41,748 nt of DNA from Chitinophagaceae bacterium (GTDB taxonomy: Bacteria; Bacteroidota; Bacteroidia; Chitinophagales; Chitinophagaceae), in NCBI GenBank assembly GCA_014379965.1, contig JACMKU010000059.1:1-41748 (forward strand), read 5' to 3'. The position numbers and the translations under genes are program-made. Below are positions 1 to 7,612 of this stretch, one piece after another. Numbering within the stretch: the first letter of the stretch is position 1; each line of letters begins with the position of its first letter. Below the pieces are notes generated by a model. It searched no databases, was not told the DNA's origin, and saw only the letters and a program-made list of their open reading frames with translations.

Positions 1-247
1 AAATCTGTTACCATTTAGATTAAAGCTTGTTTTTCAGCCGTTTTGTCATTTTAAAAACATCTTTATCAAAAAAAAATGAAAGGAAATGAGTAAAGCAAAT
101 AAGATTTAATTATCTGATTAACAAATATTTATAACTTATTATTTTTCCCCAGAGATACTGTCGTATTTAACCTGCTTCAGCGCCAAAGTTATTCACAGAA
201 TAAAAAATTTATTTTGAAATGTTGCACAGAATTGTAACTTAGCTATA

Positions 248-305
248 GAATTTAATGGGTTAGTAAGTAAAGGGGTCAATCGATAAGATTGGCCCTTTTT
301 ACTTT
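248..305 (+). ncRNA. candidate short RNA upstream of radA
   Basis: A possible transcript of about 50-60 nt starts a few bases after the -7-like box TAACTTAG (235-242) and ends at the terminator at 269-300. It carries a 15-base segment at 255-269 that is the exact reverse complement of 30036-30050, which lies in another small terminator-bearing unit. This could instead be the 3' end of a transcript entering from outside the window. The RNA itself is inferred; only the box, the complementarity and the hairpin are seen. Confidence 0.3.
269..300 (+). terminator. Rho-independent terminator
   Basis: A 13-pair stem (269-281 with 287-299, including two G-T pairs), a 5-base loop (282-286), and a T-run at 296-300 continued by another T-run at 303-307. 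It faces right and separates radA from whatever is transcribed to its left. Confidence 0.75.
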
Positions 306-377
306 TTACGAATCACTAATAATCAACGGGTTCATCCTTCACATTTCTTCTTTTTTTCGTCTCATTTTTTGATAGTT

Positions 378-385
378 TACCTTTA
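378..385 (+). promoter_or_regulatory. -7 box of radA (TACCTTTA)
   Basis: TACCTTTA matches the Bacteroidota -7 consensus TAnnTTTG at 7 of 8 positions. It ends only 4 bases before the radA ATG, so the transcript would be leaderless or nearly so. There is no TTG at the expected -33 position, only a T-run at 351-357. Confidence 0.45.
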
Positions 386-389
386 GATC

Positions 390-1766
390 ATGAGTAAAGT
401 TAAAACTGCTTTCTTCTGTCAAAACTGCGGTTATGAAAGTGTGAAATGGGTTGGTCAATGTCCTTCATGTAGTCAGTGGAACAGTTTCGTGGAAGAGTTG
501 ATGCAAAAGGATGTGGCAAAAAATAATAATGGTTGGAAAGAGTATAATGATGATAAACGATCAACCAGGACAGTTTCACTTAATGAAATAAAAAGCAGCG
601 AAGAGAAACGATTGGTGACGAGTGATGGTGAATTGAATCGCGTACTTGGAGGTGGAATCGTTCCAGGCAGCATTATTCTTGTAGCTGGTGAACCCGGCAT
701 CGGTAAGTCAACCTTGTTTCTGCAAAATGGTTTGTGGTTGAAGAGTGCGACCGTTCTCTACATAAGTGGAGAAGAAAGTGAGCAGCAGATAAAGATGCGA
801 GCAGACAGGTTGAAATTGAAGAATGAGAATTTCTACCTCCTCACGGAGACTTCCACTCAGACGATCTTCCAGGAAATAAAAAAGTTAAGGCCTCAACTCG
901 TCATTGTCGACTCGATCCAAACGCTACAGACACCTTTTATTGATTCATCACCTGGGAGTGTATCACAGATCAGGGAATGCGCTGCAGAATTCCAGCGATT
1001 CGCCAAGGAGACGAACACACCCGTCATCCTGATAGGACATATAACAAAGGAAGGAAGTATAGCCGGTCCCAAGATCCTCGAGCATATGGTAGACACTGTA
1101 TTACAATTCGAGGGAGATCGTCATTATGCCTACCGCATTCTCCGTACATTAAAGAATCGTTTCGGCAGTACTGCCGAACTTGGAATTTATGAGATGACGG
1201 ATGAGGGGATGAAAGGAGTAGCGAATCCAAGTGAGATCTTAATCACTCAAAAGGAGGATCAGCTTAGTGGAATCGCGATTGCTGCAACGATCGAGGGCAT
1301 GCGGCCGCTCCTTATTGAAGTGCAGGCACTCGTCACACAATCTGTCTATGGTACACCGCAGCGAACAGTGAGTGGATTTGACTTAAGAAGACTTCAATTA
1401 CTGTTGGCAGTACTGGAAAAACGTGGTGGTTTTCACTTTGGCGTCAAAGATGTTTTTCTAAATATTGCAGGAGGCATCAAGGTCGAGGACCCCTCGATCG
1501 ACCTGGCGGTATTGTGTGCATTGCTGTCTTCCTATGAAGATGTGGCACTGCCCCATCCGCACATATGCTTTGCAGGGGAAATAGGATTGAGCGGCGAAAT
1601 AAGGGCTGTGAACAGGATTGATCAGAGAATTGCGGAAGCCGAAAAATTAGGATTTGAAAAGATCATTCTTTCCAAATACAATCAAAAAGGGCTAGCTCGC
1701 AAGAAGTTCAATATAGAGATCATTACTATGGGTAGGGTCGAGGAAGTGTATAAATATCTTTTCTGA
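390..1766 (+). CDS. radA: RadA, DNA repair/branch-migration ATPase
   Basis: RadA (Sms) is a RecA-like ATPase that processes recombination intermediates in the cytoplasm. The 458-residue length is normal for the family. In order: an N-terminal zinc finger (CQNCGYESVKWVGQCPSC, residues about 10-27), the Walker A motif GEPGIGKST near residue 100, the RadA signature KNRFG near residue 256, and a C-terminal Lon-protease-like domain from about residue 290 to the end. The ATG follows a -7-type box at once. Its stop overlaps the next start by one base (TGATG), so radA and the comF-family gene are probably translated from one message. Confidence 0.97.
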   Translation: MSKVKTAFFCQNCGYESVKWVGQCPSCSQWNSFVEELMQKDVAKNNNGWKEYNDDKRSTRTVSLNEIKSSEEKRLVTSDGELNRVLGGGIVPGSIILVAGEPGIGKSTLFLQNGLWLKSATVLYISGEESEQQIKMRADRLKLKNENFYLLTETSTQTIFQEIKKLRPQLVIVDSIQTLQTPFIDSSPGSVSQIRECAAEFQRFAKETNTPVILIGHITKEGSIAGPKILEHMVDTVLQFEGDRHYAYRILRTLKNRFGSTAELGIYEMTDEGMKGVANPSEILITQKEDQLSGIAIAATIEGMRPLLIEVQALVTQSVYGTPQRTVSGFDLRRLQLLLAVLEKRGGFHFGVKDVFLNIAGGIKVEDPSIDLAVLCALLSSYEDVALPHPHICFAGEIGLSGEIRAVNRIDQRIAEAEKLGFEKIILSKYNQKGLARKKFNIEIITMGRVEEVYKYLF

Positions 1767-2464
1767 TGTTTGCGATTAGTGAGGTTGGGCATTCCTTGTT
1801 TCATTTATTATTCCCCCAGGTCTGCACAGGATGTGGCGGCGACCTTCCCTTTACTGAAACCACGCTTTGTCTTCGTTGCCTTGACTCACTTCCCGATACA
1901 AGATTCGAATTTCATCCTGATAATCCCGTAGAAAAGAAGTTTTGGGGTCGTCTTCCGCTTTCCGGCGCTACTGCATCCTACTATTTTACTTCGGAATCGT
2001 TGATTCAACATCTCATGCATGAATTTAAATACAGGGGAAACAAAGAACTTGGCCGCCAGCTCGGCAGGATGATGGGAAACCACATCCAGTCTTCAGGACG
2101 ATTTGACGTGGATGCGCTTTTACCACTTCCCCTTTTCCTGTCTCGTCAAAAGAAGCGGGGCTTCAACCAGGCGGAAATCCTTTGCCAGGGAATCGCGGAA
2201 ATACTGAAGATCCCGATCATGACCTCAGCCATCGCGAGGACCCATAGTACCGATTCGCAAACCAATAAAGGGAGGATAGAACGATGGAAGAATATGGAAG
2301 GCAACTTCATTATTCTTGACAACGAACTCATTTCCGGGAAACACTTGCTGTTGGTGGATGACGTCATCACTACCGGGGCAACCCTCGAGGCATGTGGCGC
2401 GGAGATGTTAAAAGGTCGGGATGTGCGCCTCAGCATTGCGACTCTTTGCTTCGCCGCTCGTTAA
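1766..2464 (+). CDS. ComF-family phosphoribosyltransferase-like protein
   Basis: The 232-residue product has the ComF layout. An N-terminal four-cysteine zinc site comes first (CTGCGG, then CLRCL, residues about 18-40). A type I phosphoribosyltransferase domain follows, with its PRPP-binding loop LLVDDVITTGAT near residues 194-205. In naturally competent bacteria ComF helps take up single-stranded DNA. In non-competent lineages its job is unclear, and the conserved PRPP loop hints at nucleotide salvage. Coupling to radA by a one-base overlap suits a role in DNA metabolism. The family assignment is firm; the function here is inferred. Confidence 0.93.
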   Translation: MFAISEVGHSLFHLLFPQVCTGCGGDLPFTETTLCLRCLDSLPDTRFEFHPDNPVEKKFWGRLPLSGATASYYFTSESLIQHLMHEFKYRGNKELGRQLGRMMGNHIQSSGRFDVDALLPLPLFLSRQKKRGFNQAEILCQGIAEILKIPIMTSAIARTHSTDSQTNKGRIERWKNMEGNFIILDNELISGKHLLLVDDVITTGATLEACGAEMLKGRDVRLSIATLCFAAR

Positions 2465-2480
2465 TGTGGCTTAGTTCTAT

Positions 2481-2488
2481 TATTTTTG
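2481..2488 (+). promoter_or_regulatory. -7 box upstream of beta-helix lipoprotein
   Basis: TATTTTTG is a perfect TAnnTTTG match, ending 7 bases before the ATG at 2496. It suggests that the lipoprotein gene has its own start-proximal promoter despite lying only 31 bases after comF. No clear TTG is seen at -33. Confidence 0.4.
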
Positions 2489-2495
2489 GTAACCA

Positions 2496-3905
2496 ATGAA
2501 AGCCCTACTAATATCTATCCTGGCCGCTGTGATCTTATTGCATGCATGTAGAAAGGATAGCTTCATTACCGCGCCTGATGCGAGAGTCACAATTACAGCC
2601 GATACACTGAAGTACGACACGGTTTTTACTTCTTCCGGGTCCGTCACACGATTTTTCAAGATTGTAAATGAGAATAACCAGAAGCTAAGGTTAAGTTCAG
2701 TGAAAATCATGGGCGGGGCCACGTCTCCATTCAAGATGAATGTAGATGGCCTTGCAACCCAGCATGCCACCAATATTGACATCGAAGCTAACGACAGTAT
2801 TTATGTCTTTGTCCAGGTCAACATAAATCCCGCCACGCCTAACCTGCCCTTTGTTGTTCGCGATAGCATACAGGTGAGCTACAATGGAAATGACAGGCTT
2901 GTACAGTTGGAGGCGTGGGGACAGAATGCGCATTTCCTGCGAAACAAGGAAGTACTGGCTGATGAGACATGGACGAACGATCTGCCATATGTCATACTCG
3001 GGTATTTGCGCGTAAACCAGGGCCGTAAGCTCACCATTGAAAAAGGATGCCGCATTTACATTCATGCCGATGCACCGATAATTATCGACGGGAGTCTGCA
3101 GGTGAATGGACTAAAGGACACGGCGGACCGTGTAACTTTTAGCGGCGACAGGCTCGACGAGCCATATCGAAGCTATCCAGCATCCTGGCCTGGAATCTTC
3201 TTCACAGCTACAAGTCGCGACAACGTTATAAATTTTGCATTTATAAGGAATTCATACCAGGCGATAGTTTCGCTTGACCCATCGCCTAATGCAAATCCTA
3301 AGGTGGTTCTCAACGAGTGTTTGATCGATAATGCATATGATGCAGGTATCATCGGTTCAAACTCCAGCATCAAAGCACGCAATTGCCTGGTGACGAATTG
3401 CGGAAAGAATGTCGTGCTTCTCGGAGGGAATTATGATTTCAATCATTGTACAGTGGCTTCTTATTCGAATATGTACATCTTACACCGCGACCCGGTGTTG
3501 AGCATTCGCAATGAGGATATTAATGACGTAGTGCGAAATCTCGATGTAGTTTTTCGTAATAGCATACTCTGGGGAGCCAATGGAACACCGGATAGCGAGG
3601 TAGTGGTGACCAGGTCCGCAAATACGGGAGGCAATTTATTCCTGGTGAACTTCAGTAACAACTTATGGAAGGTACAGTCACCACCTGCGGCGATCACCAC
3701 TAACGTAAGCAACATCAATCCTTCCGATCCTTTATTCGACACCATTGATGTATCGAGGCAGATTTATGATTTTCGGCTGAAGCCGGGACCACCGCCATCA
3801 CCTGCTATCGATAAGGGAATCAATACAGGATTGGTGTTTGACCTGGAAGGTAAGCCAAGAAACGTCGGCCCGCCAGACCTCGGATGTTTCGAAAAACAAC
3901 CATAA
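2496..3905 (+). CDS. Secreted lipoprotein with parallel beta-helix / choice-of-anchor Q-like region
   Basis: The 469-residue product opens with a short lipoprotein signal (MKALLISILAAVILLHAC; lipobox Cys at residue 18), so it should be anchored to a membrane. Residues about 20-140 look like a beta-sandwich domain. Residues about 150-400 have the spaced Asn/Gly and short beta-strand pattern of a right-handed parallel beta-helix (for example GSNSSIKARNCLVTNCG). The C-terminus carries the D-LEGKPR-x-GPPDLGCFE ending typical of choice-of-anchor Q and polymorphic outer-membrane proteins. Such proteins are common surface proteins in Bacteroidota. The ligand or substrate cannot be told from sequence. 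No catalytic residues of a pectate lyase are recognisable to me. Confidence 0.8.
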   Translation: MKALLISILAAVILLHACRKDSFITAPDARVTITADTLKYDTVFTSSGSVTRFFKIVNENNQKLRLSSVKIMGGATSPFKMNVDGLATQHATNIDIEANDSIYVFVQVNINPATPNLPFVVRDSIQVSYNGNDRLVQLEAWGQNAHFLRNKEVLADETWTNDLPYVILGYLRVNQGRKLTIEKGCRIYIHADAPIIIDGSLQVNGLKDTADRVTFSGDRLDEPYRSYPASWPGIFFTATSRDNVINFAFIRNSYQAIVSLDPSPNANPKVVLNECLIDNAYDAGIIGSNSSIKARNCLVTNCGKNVVLLGGNYDFNHCTVASYSNMYILHRDPVLSIRNEDINDVVRNLDVVFRNSILWGANGTPDSEVVVTRSANTGGNLFLVNFSNNLWKVQSPPAAITTNVSNINPSDPLFDTIDVSRQIYDFRLKPGPPPSPAIDKGINTGLVFDLEGKPRNVGPPDLGCFEKQP

Positions 3906-3920
3906 CAAGCTGCCCGCTTT

Positions 3921-3954
3921 TTGTGTCACAACACACATAAACGGTGTACCTTTA
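3921..3954 (+). promoter_or_regulatory. Promoter of glutathione-peroxidase-like gene
   Basis: TTG at 3921-3923 inside a T-rich run, a 23-base spacer, and TACCTTTA at 3947-3954 (7 of 8 matches to TAnnTTTG). The ATG is 30 bases downstream at 3985. This placement supports the 3985 start rather than the long upstream extension of the frame. Confidence 0.6.
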
Positions 3955-3984
3955 ACGCCCGGGTTAAAAATTAAATTTACAGAC

Positions 3985-4503
3985 ATGAAAACACTACTTA
4001 TCTCTTTGCTACTGTCGGTTACACTGACTGGGAGTTCAATCTACGACTTCAAAGTGCCAGGACTTGACGGGAATGACATAGACTTTTCTTCATTTAAAGG
4101 AAAGAAGATCCTGATCGTTAATACGGCATCGAAATGTGGTAACACTCCGCAGTATAACGACCTCGAGAAGTTATATGAGAAGTATAAAGGCAAACTTGTG
4201 ATCGTTGGATTTCCTGCGAATAACTTCGGTGGACAGGAACCAGGAACGAGTACCGAGATAAAGGAGTTCTGCTCGAAGAACTATGGTGTCACTTTCCCAA
4301 TGGCCGATAAAATATCTGTAAAGGGCGATGATGTTGCTCCGATCTACCAGTATTTGAAGGGTGAGGCGAAAGCGAAGGGTCTTGCGGATCCCGTTAATTG
4401 GAATTTTGGAAAATTCCTCGTTGATGAAAAGGGCAACCTGATCGCCACTTTCTCTCCGAAGACGCAACCATTGAGCGAAGAGATACTAAAGTACCTGAAT
4501 TGA
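3985..4503 (+). CDS. Glutathione-peroxidase-family (thioredoxin-dependent type) peroxidase
   Basis: A 172-residue protein with an N-terminal hydrophobic export signal (MKTLLISLLLSVTLTGSS), so it probably acts in the periplasm. The peroxidatic cysteine lies in NTASKCG. A second cysteine in EFCSKNYGVTFP sits where thioredoxin-dependent members carry the resolving cysteine. The tetrad Trp-Asn is present in WNFGKFLVDEKG. The usual FPCNQFG loop reads FPANNFG, so the catalytic Gln is replaced by Asn and the loop Cys by Ala. The frame is open up to 3838, but that extension overlaps the preceding gene and lies upstream of the promoter, so I chose the ATG at 3985. A strong terminator follows. Confidence 0.9.
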   Translation: MKTLLISLLLSVTLTGSSIYDFKVPGLDGNDIDFSSFKGKKILIVNTASKCGNTPQYNDLEKLYEKYKGKLVIVGFPANNFGGQEPGTSTEIKEFCSKNYGVTFPMADKISVKGDDVAPIYQYLKGEAKAKGLADPVNWNFGKFLVDEKGNLIATFSPKTQPLSEEILKYLN

Positions 4504-4524
4504 TCTCAGGAAAAAACTTATTGT

Positions 4525-4555
4525 AAGCCATCCCCGCGGGATGGCTTTTTATTTT
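4525..4555 (+). terminator. Strong Rho-independent terminator
   Basis: A perfect 10-pair stem (4525-4534 with 4538-4547) closes a 3-base loop and is followed by TTTTTATTTT. It begins 22 bases after the peroxidase stop codon. Confidence 0.92.
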
Positions 4556-4632
4556 GCTATCATGGGCATTCGGTTTAAATTCATAGCCCTAGAATTCTGT
4601 ACCAGATCCCTGAAGAACCGAAGAAAGGATTT

Positions 4633-4640
4633 TAAGTTTG
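4633..4640 (+). promoter_or_regulatory. -7 box upstream of holB
   Basis: TAAGTTTG is a perfect TAnnTTTG match, 30 bases before the ATG at 4671 and after the preceding terminator. No TTG is seen at the expected -33 distance. Confidence 0.45.
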
Positions 4641-4670
4641 AGCTTGAATCGGTAGAATAAATAATGACTG

Positions 4671-5873
4671 ATGCAATTGAAAGAAATCATTGGCCAGGAC
4701 GAAGTGAAGAAGAACCTGGTTGAGCTCGTCCAGCATAATCGTTTAAGCCATGCCTTACTCTTCCTGGGAAGGGAGGGAAGCGGCGTCCTCCCACTAGCGC
4801 TAGCCTTTGCTCAATATGTGGTGTGCGAAAAAGTGAATGGCAAATCGCAACACCAAATTGGCGCGTCCCTCTTCGGTGATGAACCACAGGCCTCGCCCGC
4901 GGCTACACTTGGGGATTCATGCGGCCTCTGTCCAGCGTGTTTAAAGGCCAATCAACTGGTTCACCCTGATATACACTTTAGTTACCCCGTCGTCACCAAA
5001 AAGACCGGCACCCCTCCAATCAGCGCAGATTATATTACAGAATGGCGCGAGTTTGTAAAAGGCTATATGTATGGAAACGTATACGACTGGTTGCAATTCA
5101 TTGGTGCGGAAAATAAGCAAGGCAACATTACAGCGAATGAGTGTAATGATATTATAAAGCAACTTAACCTTAAGAGTTTCGAAAGTGAGTACAAAATCCT
5201 TATTCTCTGGATGCCGGAGTACCTTGGCAATGAGGGAAACAAGTTATTAAAGTTGATAGAGGAGCCACCTCCTAATACATTATTTATACTGGCTGCCGAG
5301 AATGAGTCGTTGATACTGCCGACCATCCTTAGCCGCTGCCAATTGGTACGTATTCCTACACTTGAGGTCGGGGAAGTTGAGGCGGCATTAGTAGAAAGAA
5401 ACAAGACCCCGCAGGACGTAGCGCGGCAGGTAGCGAGCGTGAGCGAAGGGAATTATCGCGAGGCTTTGCAGATGATGCAGCACGCCGACGAGGACTGGCA
5501 GAGCCTGTTGCGTGACTGGCTTAATGCGATGCTTAAGACTGGCCCTATCGCCCAGACCAAGTGGGTGGAGGAAATCAGCAAGATGGGCCGGGAAAAGCAA
5601 AAGCAATTTCTGCGCTATTTTAACCACCTGCTGGAACAGGCCGTAAGGCTGCGGTTGATCGACCACGATCCGGGTATTCCAGAAAAGGAGCGGGATTTTG
5701 CGGACCGGTTGAACAAGATTGCCGGGGTGGAGCAGCAACAGGCCATAATCGAGGAGCTCGACAGGGCTGCCTATTATATAGAGAGGAACGCTAATGCCAA
5801 AATCTTGTTCCATGCCCTCACCATCAAGTTATACCATATCATTCGGGACAAAATTGTATTTTTGACAGATTGA
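4671..5873 (+). CDS. holB: DNA polymerase III delta' subunit (clamp-loader component)
   Basis: Delta' is the stator subunit of the clamp loader that places the sliding clamp on DNA. In the 400-residue product the AAA+ fold starts at the N-terminus (IIGQDEVKKNL, then LSHALLFLGREGSG, a degenerate Walker A as expected for non-ATPase delta'). A cysteine cluster follows (CGLCPAC near residues 84-90). Next come LLKLIEEPPPNTLFIL and the LSRCQ arginine-finger motif near residues 222-226. These are hallmark clamp-loader sequences. An insertion of about 20 residues before the cysteines (around residues 60-80) is family-variable. The gene stands alone after a terminator. Confidence 0.94.
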   Translation: MQLKEIIGQDEVKKNLVELVQHNRLSHALLFLGREGSGVLPLALAFAQYVVCEKVNGKSQHQIGASLFGDEPQASPAATLGDSCGLCPACLKANQLVHPDIHFSYPVVTKKTGTPPISADYITEWREFVKGYMYGNVYDWLQFIGAENKQGNITANECNDIIKQLNLKSFESEYKILILWMPEYLGNEGNKLLKLIEEPPPNTLFILAAENESLILPTILSRCQLVRIPTLEVGEVEAALVERNKTPQDVARQVASVSEGNYREALQMMQHADEDWQSLLRDWLNAMLKTGPIAQTKWVEEISKMGREKQKQFLRYFNHLLEQAVRLRLIDHDPGIPEKERDFADRLNKIAGVEQQQAIIEELDRAAYYIERNANAKILFHALTIKLYHIIRDKIVFLTD

Positions 5874-6157
5874 GGAAAACAGGCAAGTGAGTGTGGAATT
5901 TCGTGAGTGGGCACCTGCTTCGGAATCATCTATAAAATTCTTATTGTGGTATTCGCTTCTATATATATTACTCCTGTTGTTCAGCTTCCTATGCTGAATA
6001 GCGGTATGGACGTACAAGAGTGCGACGCAACAAAAGCCTAATAGATATTCTGCAGCCGGGTTCATAATACTCATGCCCTCTCTCATCGCTGACGGCTAGC
6101 TTAGTAGACACTGTTCGTGGTCCTAAACTTTAAACATTAAACGTTCAACGTTTCATA
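5874..6157. other. Gap between holB and ricT with possible structured element
   Basis: A 284-base gap with no credible gene; the reverse-strand frame across it (5829-6086) overlaps holB and has no family I recognise. Two things stand out. A 6-pair hairpin lies at 5980-5998 within a non-AT-rich block (about 5980-6065), unlike ordinary spacer sequence here. A four-unit period-7 tract lies at 6125-6152, just before the ricT start. The block could be a structured RNA or dispersed element; I cannot name it. Confidence 0.4.
6125..6152. repeat. Period-7 tract before ricT
   Basis: Four in-register 7-base units, such as aaacatt and aaacgtt, end 5 bases before the ricT ATG at 6158. The reverse-complement word (gtttaac type) recurs at 26179-26210. 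No opposite arm was found in the same gap. Confidence 0.65.
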
Positions 6158-7612
6158 ATGGGATGTAGTAATTGTGGCACTTCCGCTAAAGGCGGAAAAC
6201 CTAACGGATGCAAAAGTAATGGAGGATGTAGCACTGGCGGCTGCAACCGTATGAATACATATGACTGGCTCAGAAACTTGCCTATCGTTGGCGTAGATAT
6301 GGCCTGCAATGTAATTGAGGTGAGTTTCAACCAGGGTACCCGGAAAGATTTTTTCCGAAATGCGACTTTACAACCGTTCGAAAAAGGGGAGATGATATCA
6401 GTAGAGGGTGTGAGTGGCTTCGACGTGGGCGAAGTCTCCCTGACTGGTGAGATCGTGAGGCTACAGATGAAGAAAAGAGCTATCAAGGAAGATAACCCTG
6501 AGATGAAGAAAGTACTGCGTCCATCTACGGACCGGGATCTCGATCTCATGCGCCAAAACAAGGCGCGCGAGCCGGAGGCGGTGATTCGCAGCAGGGCAAT
6601 AGCTCGTCAACTGAGGCTGGATATGAAAATCAGCCAGGTCGAGATGCAGGCAGATGGAAGGAAGGCTACTTTCTTTTACATAGCAGACGGAAGGGTGGAT
6701 TTTCGCGAGCTGATAAAAATATATGCATCGGAATTCAAGGTAAAGGTTGAGATGCGGCAGATCGGTGCCAGACAGGAAGCCGGCAAGGTAGGAGGCATCG
6801 GAAGTTGCGGCCGTGAACTATGCTGCAGCACATGGCTCACGGATTTTAAATCTGTAAATACCGCCGCCGCCCGGTATCAGAACCTCTCCATCAATCAAAC
6901 GAAGTTGAGTGGGCAATGTGGAAGACTAAAATGTTGCCTCAACTATGAGCTCGATACTTACCTCGACGCATTACAACATTTCCCAGATAACTGCGACCTG
7001 CTACAGATCGCGAAAGGCAACGCGTTTCTCATAAAGAAAGACATTTTCAAAAACCTGATGTGGTATACGCTGCCAGACAGCACAAAGCAGTACCCTGTTT
7101 CAATAGAGAGCGTAAAGAAGATAAAAGCGCTAAATCAACAAGGCATCGTCCCAGATGCGTTGGAAACAGTTGAGGTAACTTCCAATAAACCAAAGGAAGT
7201 TGAACCCGAGTTCGTTGATGTGGTTGGTCAGATCACTTTGCGTAGTCTAGACAAGACTGCCGATAAGAAACGTCGCCAGCAACAACAACAAAGAGGAGGC
7301 GGAGGCCAGGGTCAGCGTTCACAACAGAGACCACAAGATGGAGGTGGCAATCAGCAACGTTCGAATCAACCACGCCAGGGCGGTCAAGGGCAAGGCGGTC
7401 AAGGCCAAGGTGGTCAGGGGCAAGGTGGCCCAGGCCAGGGTGGGAATCAGCAACGCGGTCAACAACGTGGGCCACGACCTAATCAACAAAGACCTCCTGA
7501 TAACAGACCACAAAACCCAAATCAGCAACGTCCTCCAAATCAACAACGAAATTCTCCCGGCAGGCGTCCTCCAAATCAGCCGCGACCACCGCGTCCTGAG
7601 AAAGGTGAATAA
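6158..7612 (+). CDS. ricT: RicT/YaaT (PSP1-domain) protein with long disordered tail
   Basis: RicT belongs to the PSP1 family. In Bacillus it works with RicA and RicF in an iron-sulfur complex affecting mRNA processing. This 484-residue version has a cysteine-rich N-terminus (CSNCG, GCSTGGC). The PSP1 core spans residues about 40-300, with SCGRELCCSTWL and GQCGRLKCCLNYE, the conserved cysteines of the family. From residue 371 to the end it is a low-complexity tail rich in Gln, Gly, Pro, Arg and Asn. Part of that tail is a DNA-level tandem repeat of GGQGQ units at about 7378-7440. The tail is basic and probably binds RNA or another polyanion (inference). The stop codon abuts the convergent gene with no spacer. 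Confidence 0.9.
   Translation: MGCSNCGTSAKGGKPNGCKSNGGCSTGGCNRMNTYDWLRNLPIVGVDMACNVIEVSFNQGTRKDFFRNATLQPFEKGEMISVEGVSGFDVGEVSLTGEIVRLQMKKRAIKEDNPEMKKVLRPSTDRDLDLMRQNKAREPEAVIRSRAIARQLRLDMKISQVEMQADGRKATFFYIADGRVDFRELIKIYASEFKVKVEMRQIGARQEAGKVGGIGSCGRELCCSTWLTDFKSVNTAAARYQNLSINQTKLSGQCGRLKCCLNYELDTYLDALQHFPDNCDLLQIAKGNAFLIKKDIFKNLMWYTLPDSTKQYPVSIESVKKIKALNQQGIVPDALETVEVTSNKPKEVEPEFVDVVGQITLRSLDKTADKKRRQQQQQRGGGGQGQRSQQRPQDGGGNQQRSNQPRQGGQGQGGQGQGGQGQGGPGQGGNQQRGQQRGPRPNQQRPPDNRPQNPNQQRPPNQQRNSPGRRPPNQPRPPRPEKGE

Larger units (their letters stand above)
1..389. other. AT-rich gap upstream of radA
   Basis: No coding region is visible in either strand of this stretch. The first 230 bases are AT-rich and featureless to me. 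From about 213 onward there is a candidate short transcription unit: a TTG at 214-216, an 18-base spacer, TAACTTAG at 235-242 (close to the Bacteroidota -7 consensus TAnnTTTG), and a hairpin terminator at 269-300. The radA promoter sits at the right end. Confidence 0.6.

Noticed and set aside
3838..3984. Upstream extension of the peroxidase frame
   Set aside because: It overlaps the preceding gene and contains the promoter; the ATG at 3985 begins a proper export signal.
5829..6086. 85-codon reverse frame between holB and ricT
   Set aside because: It overlaps the end of holB, has no promoter I can see and no known domain. The sequence is better viewed as a possible non-coding element.
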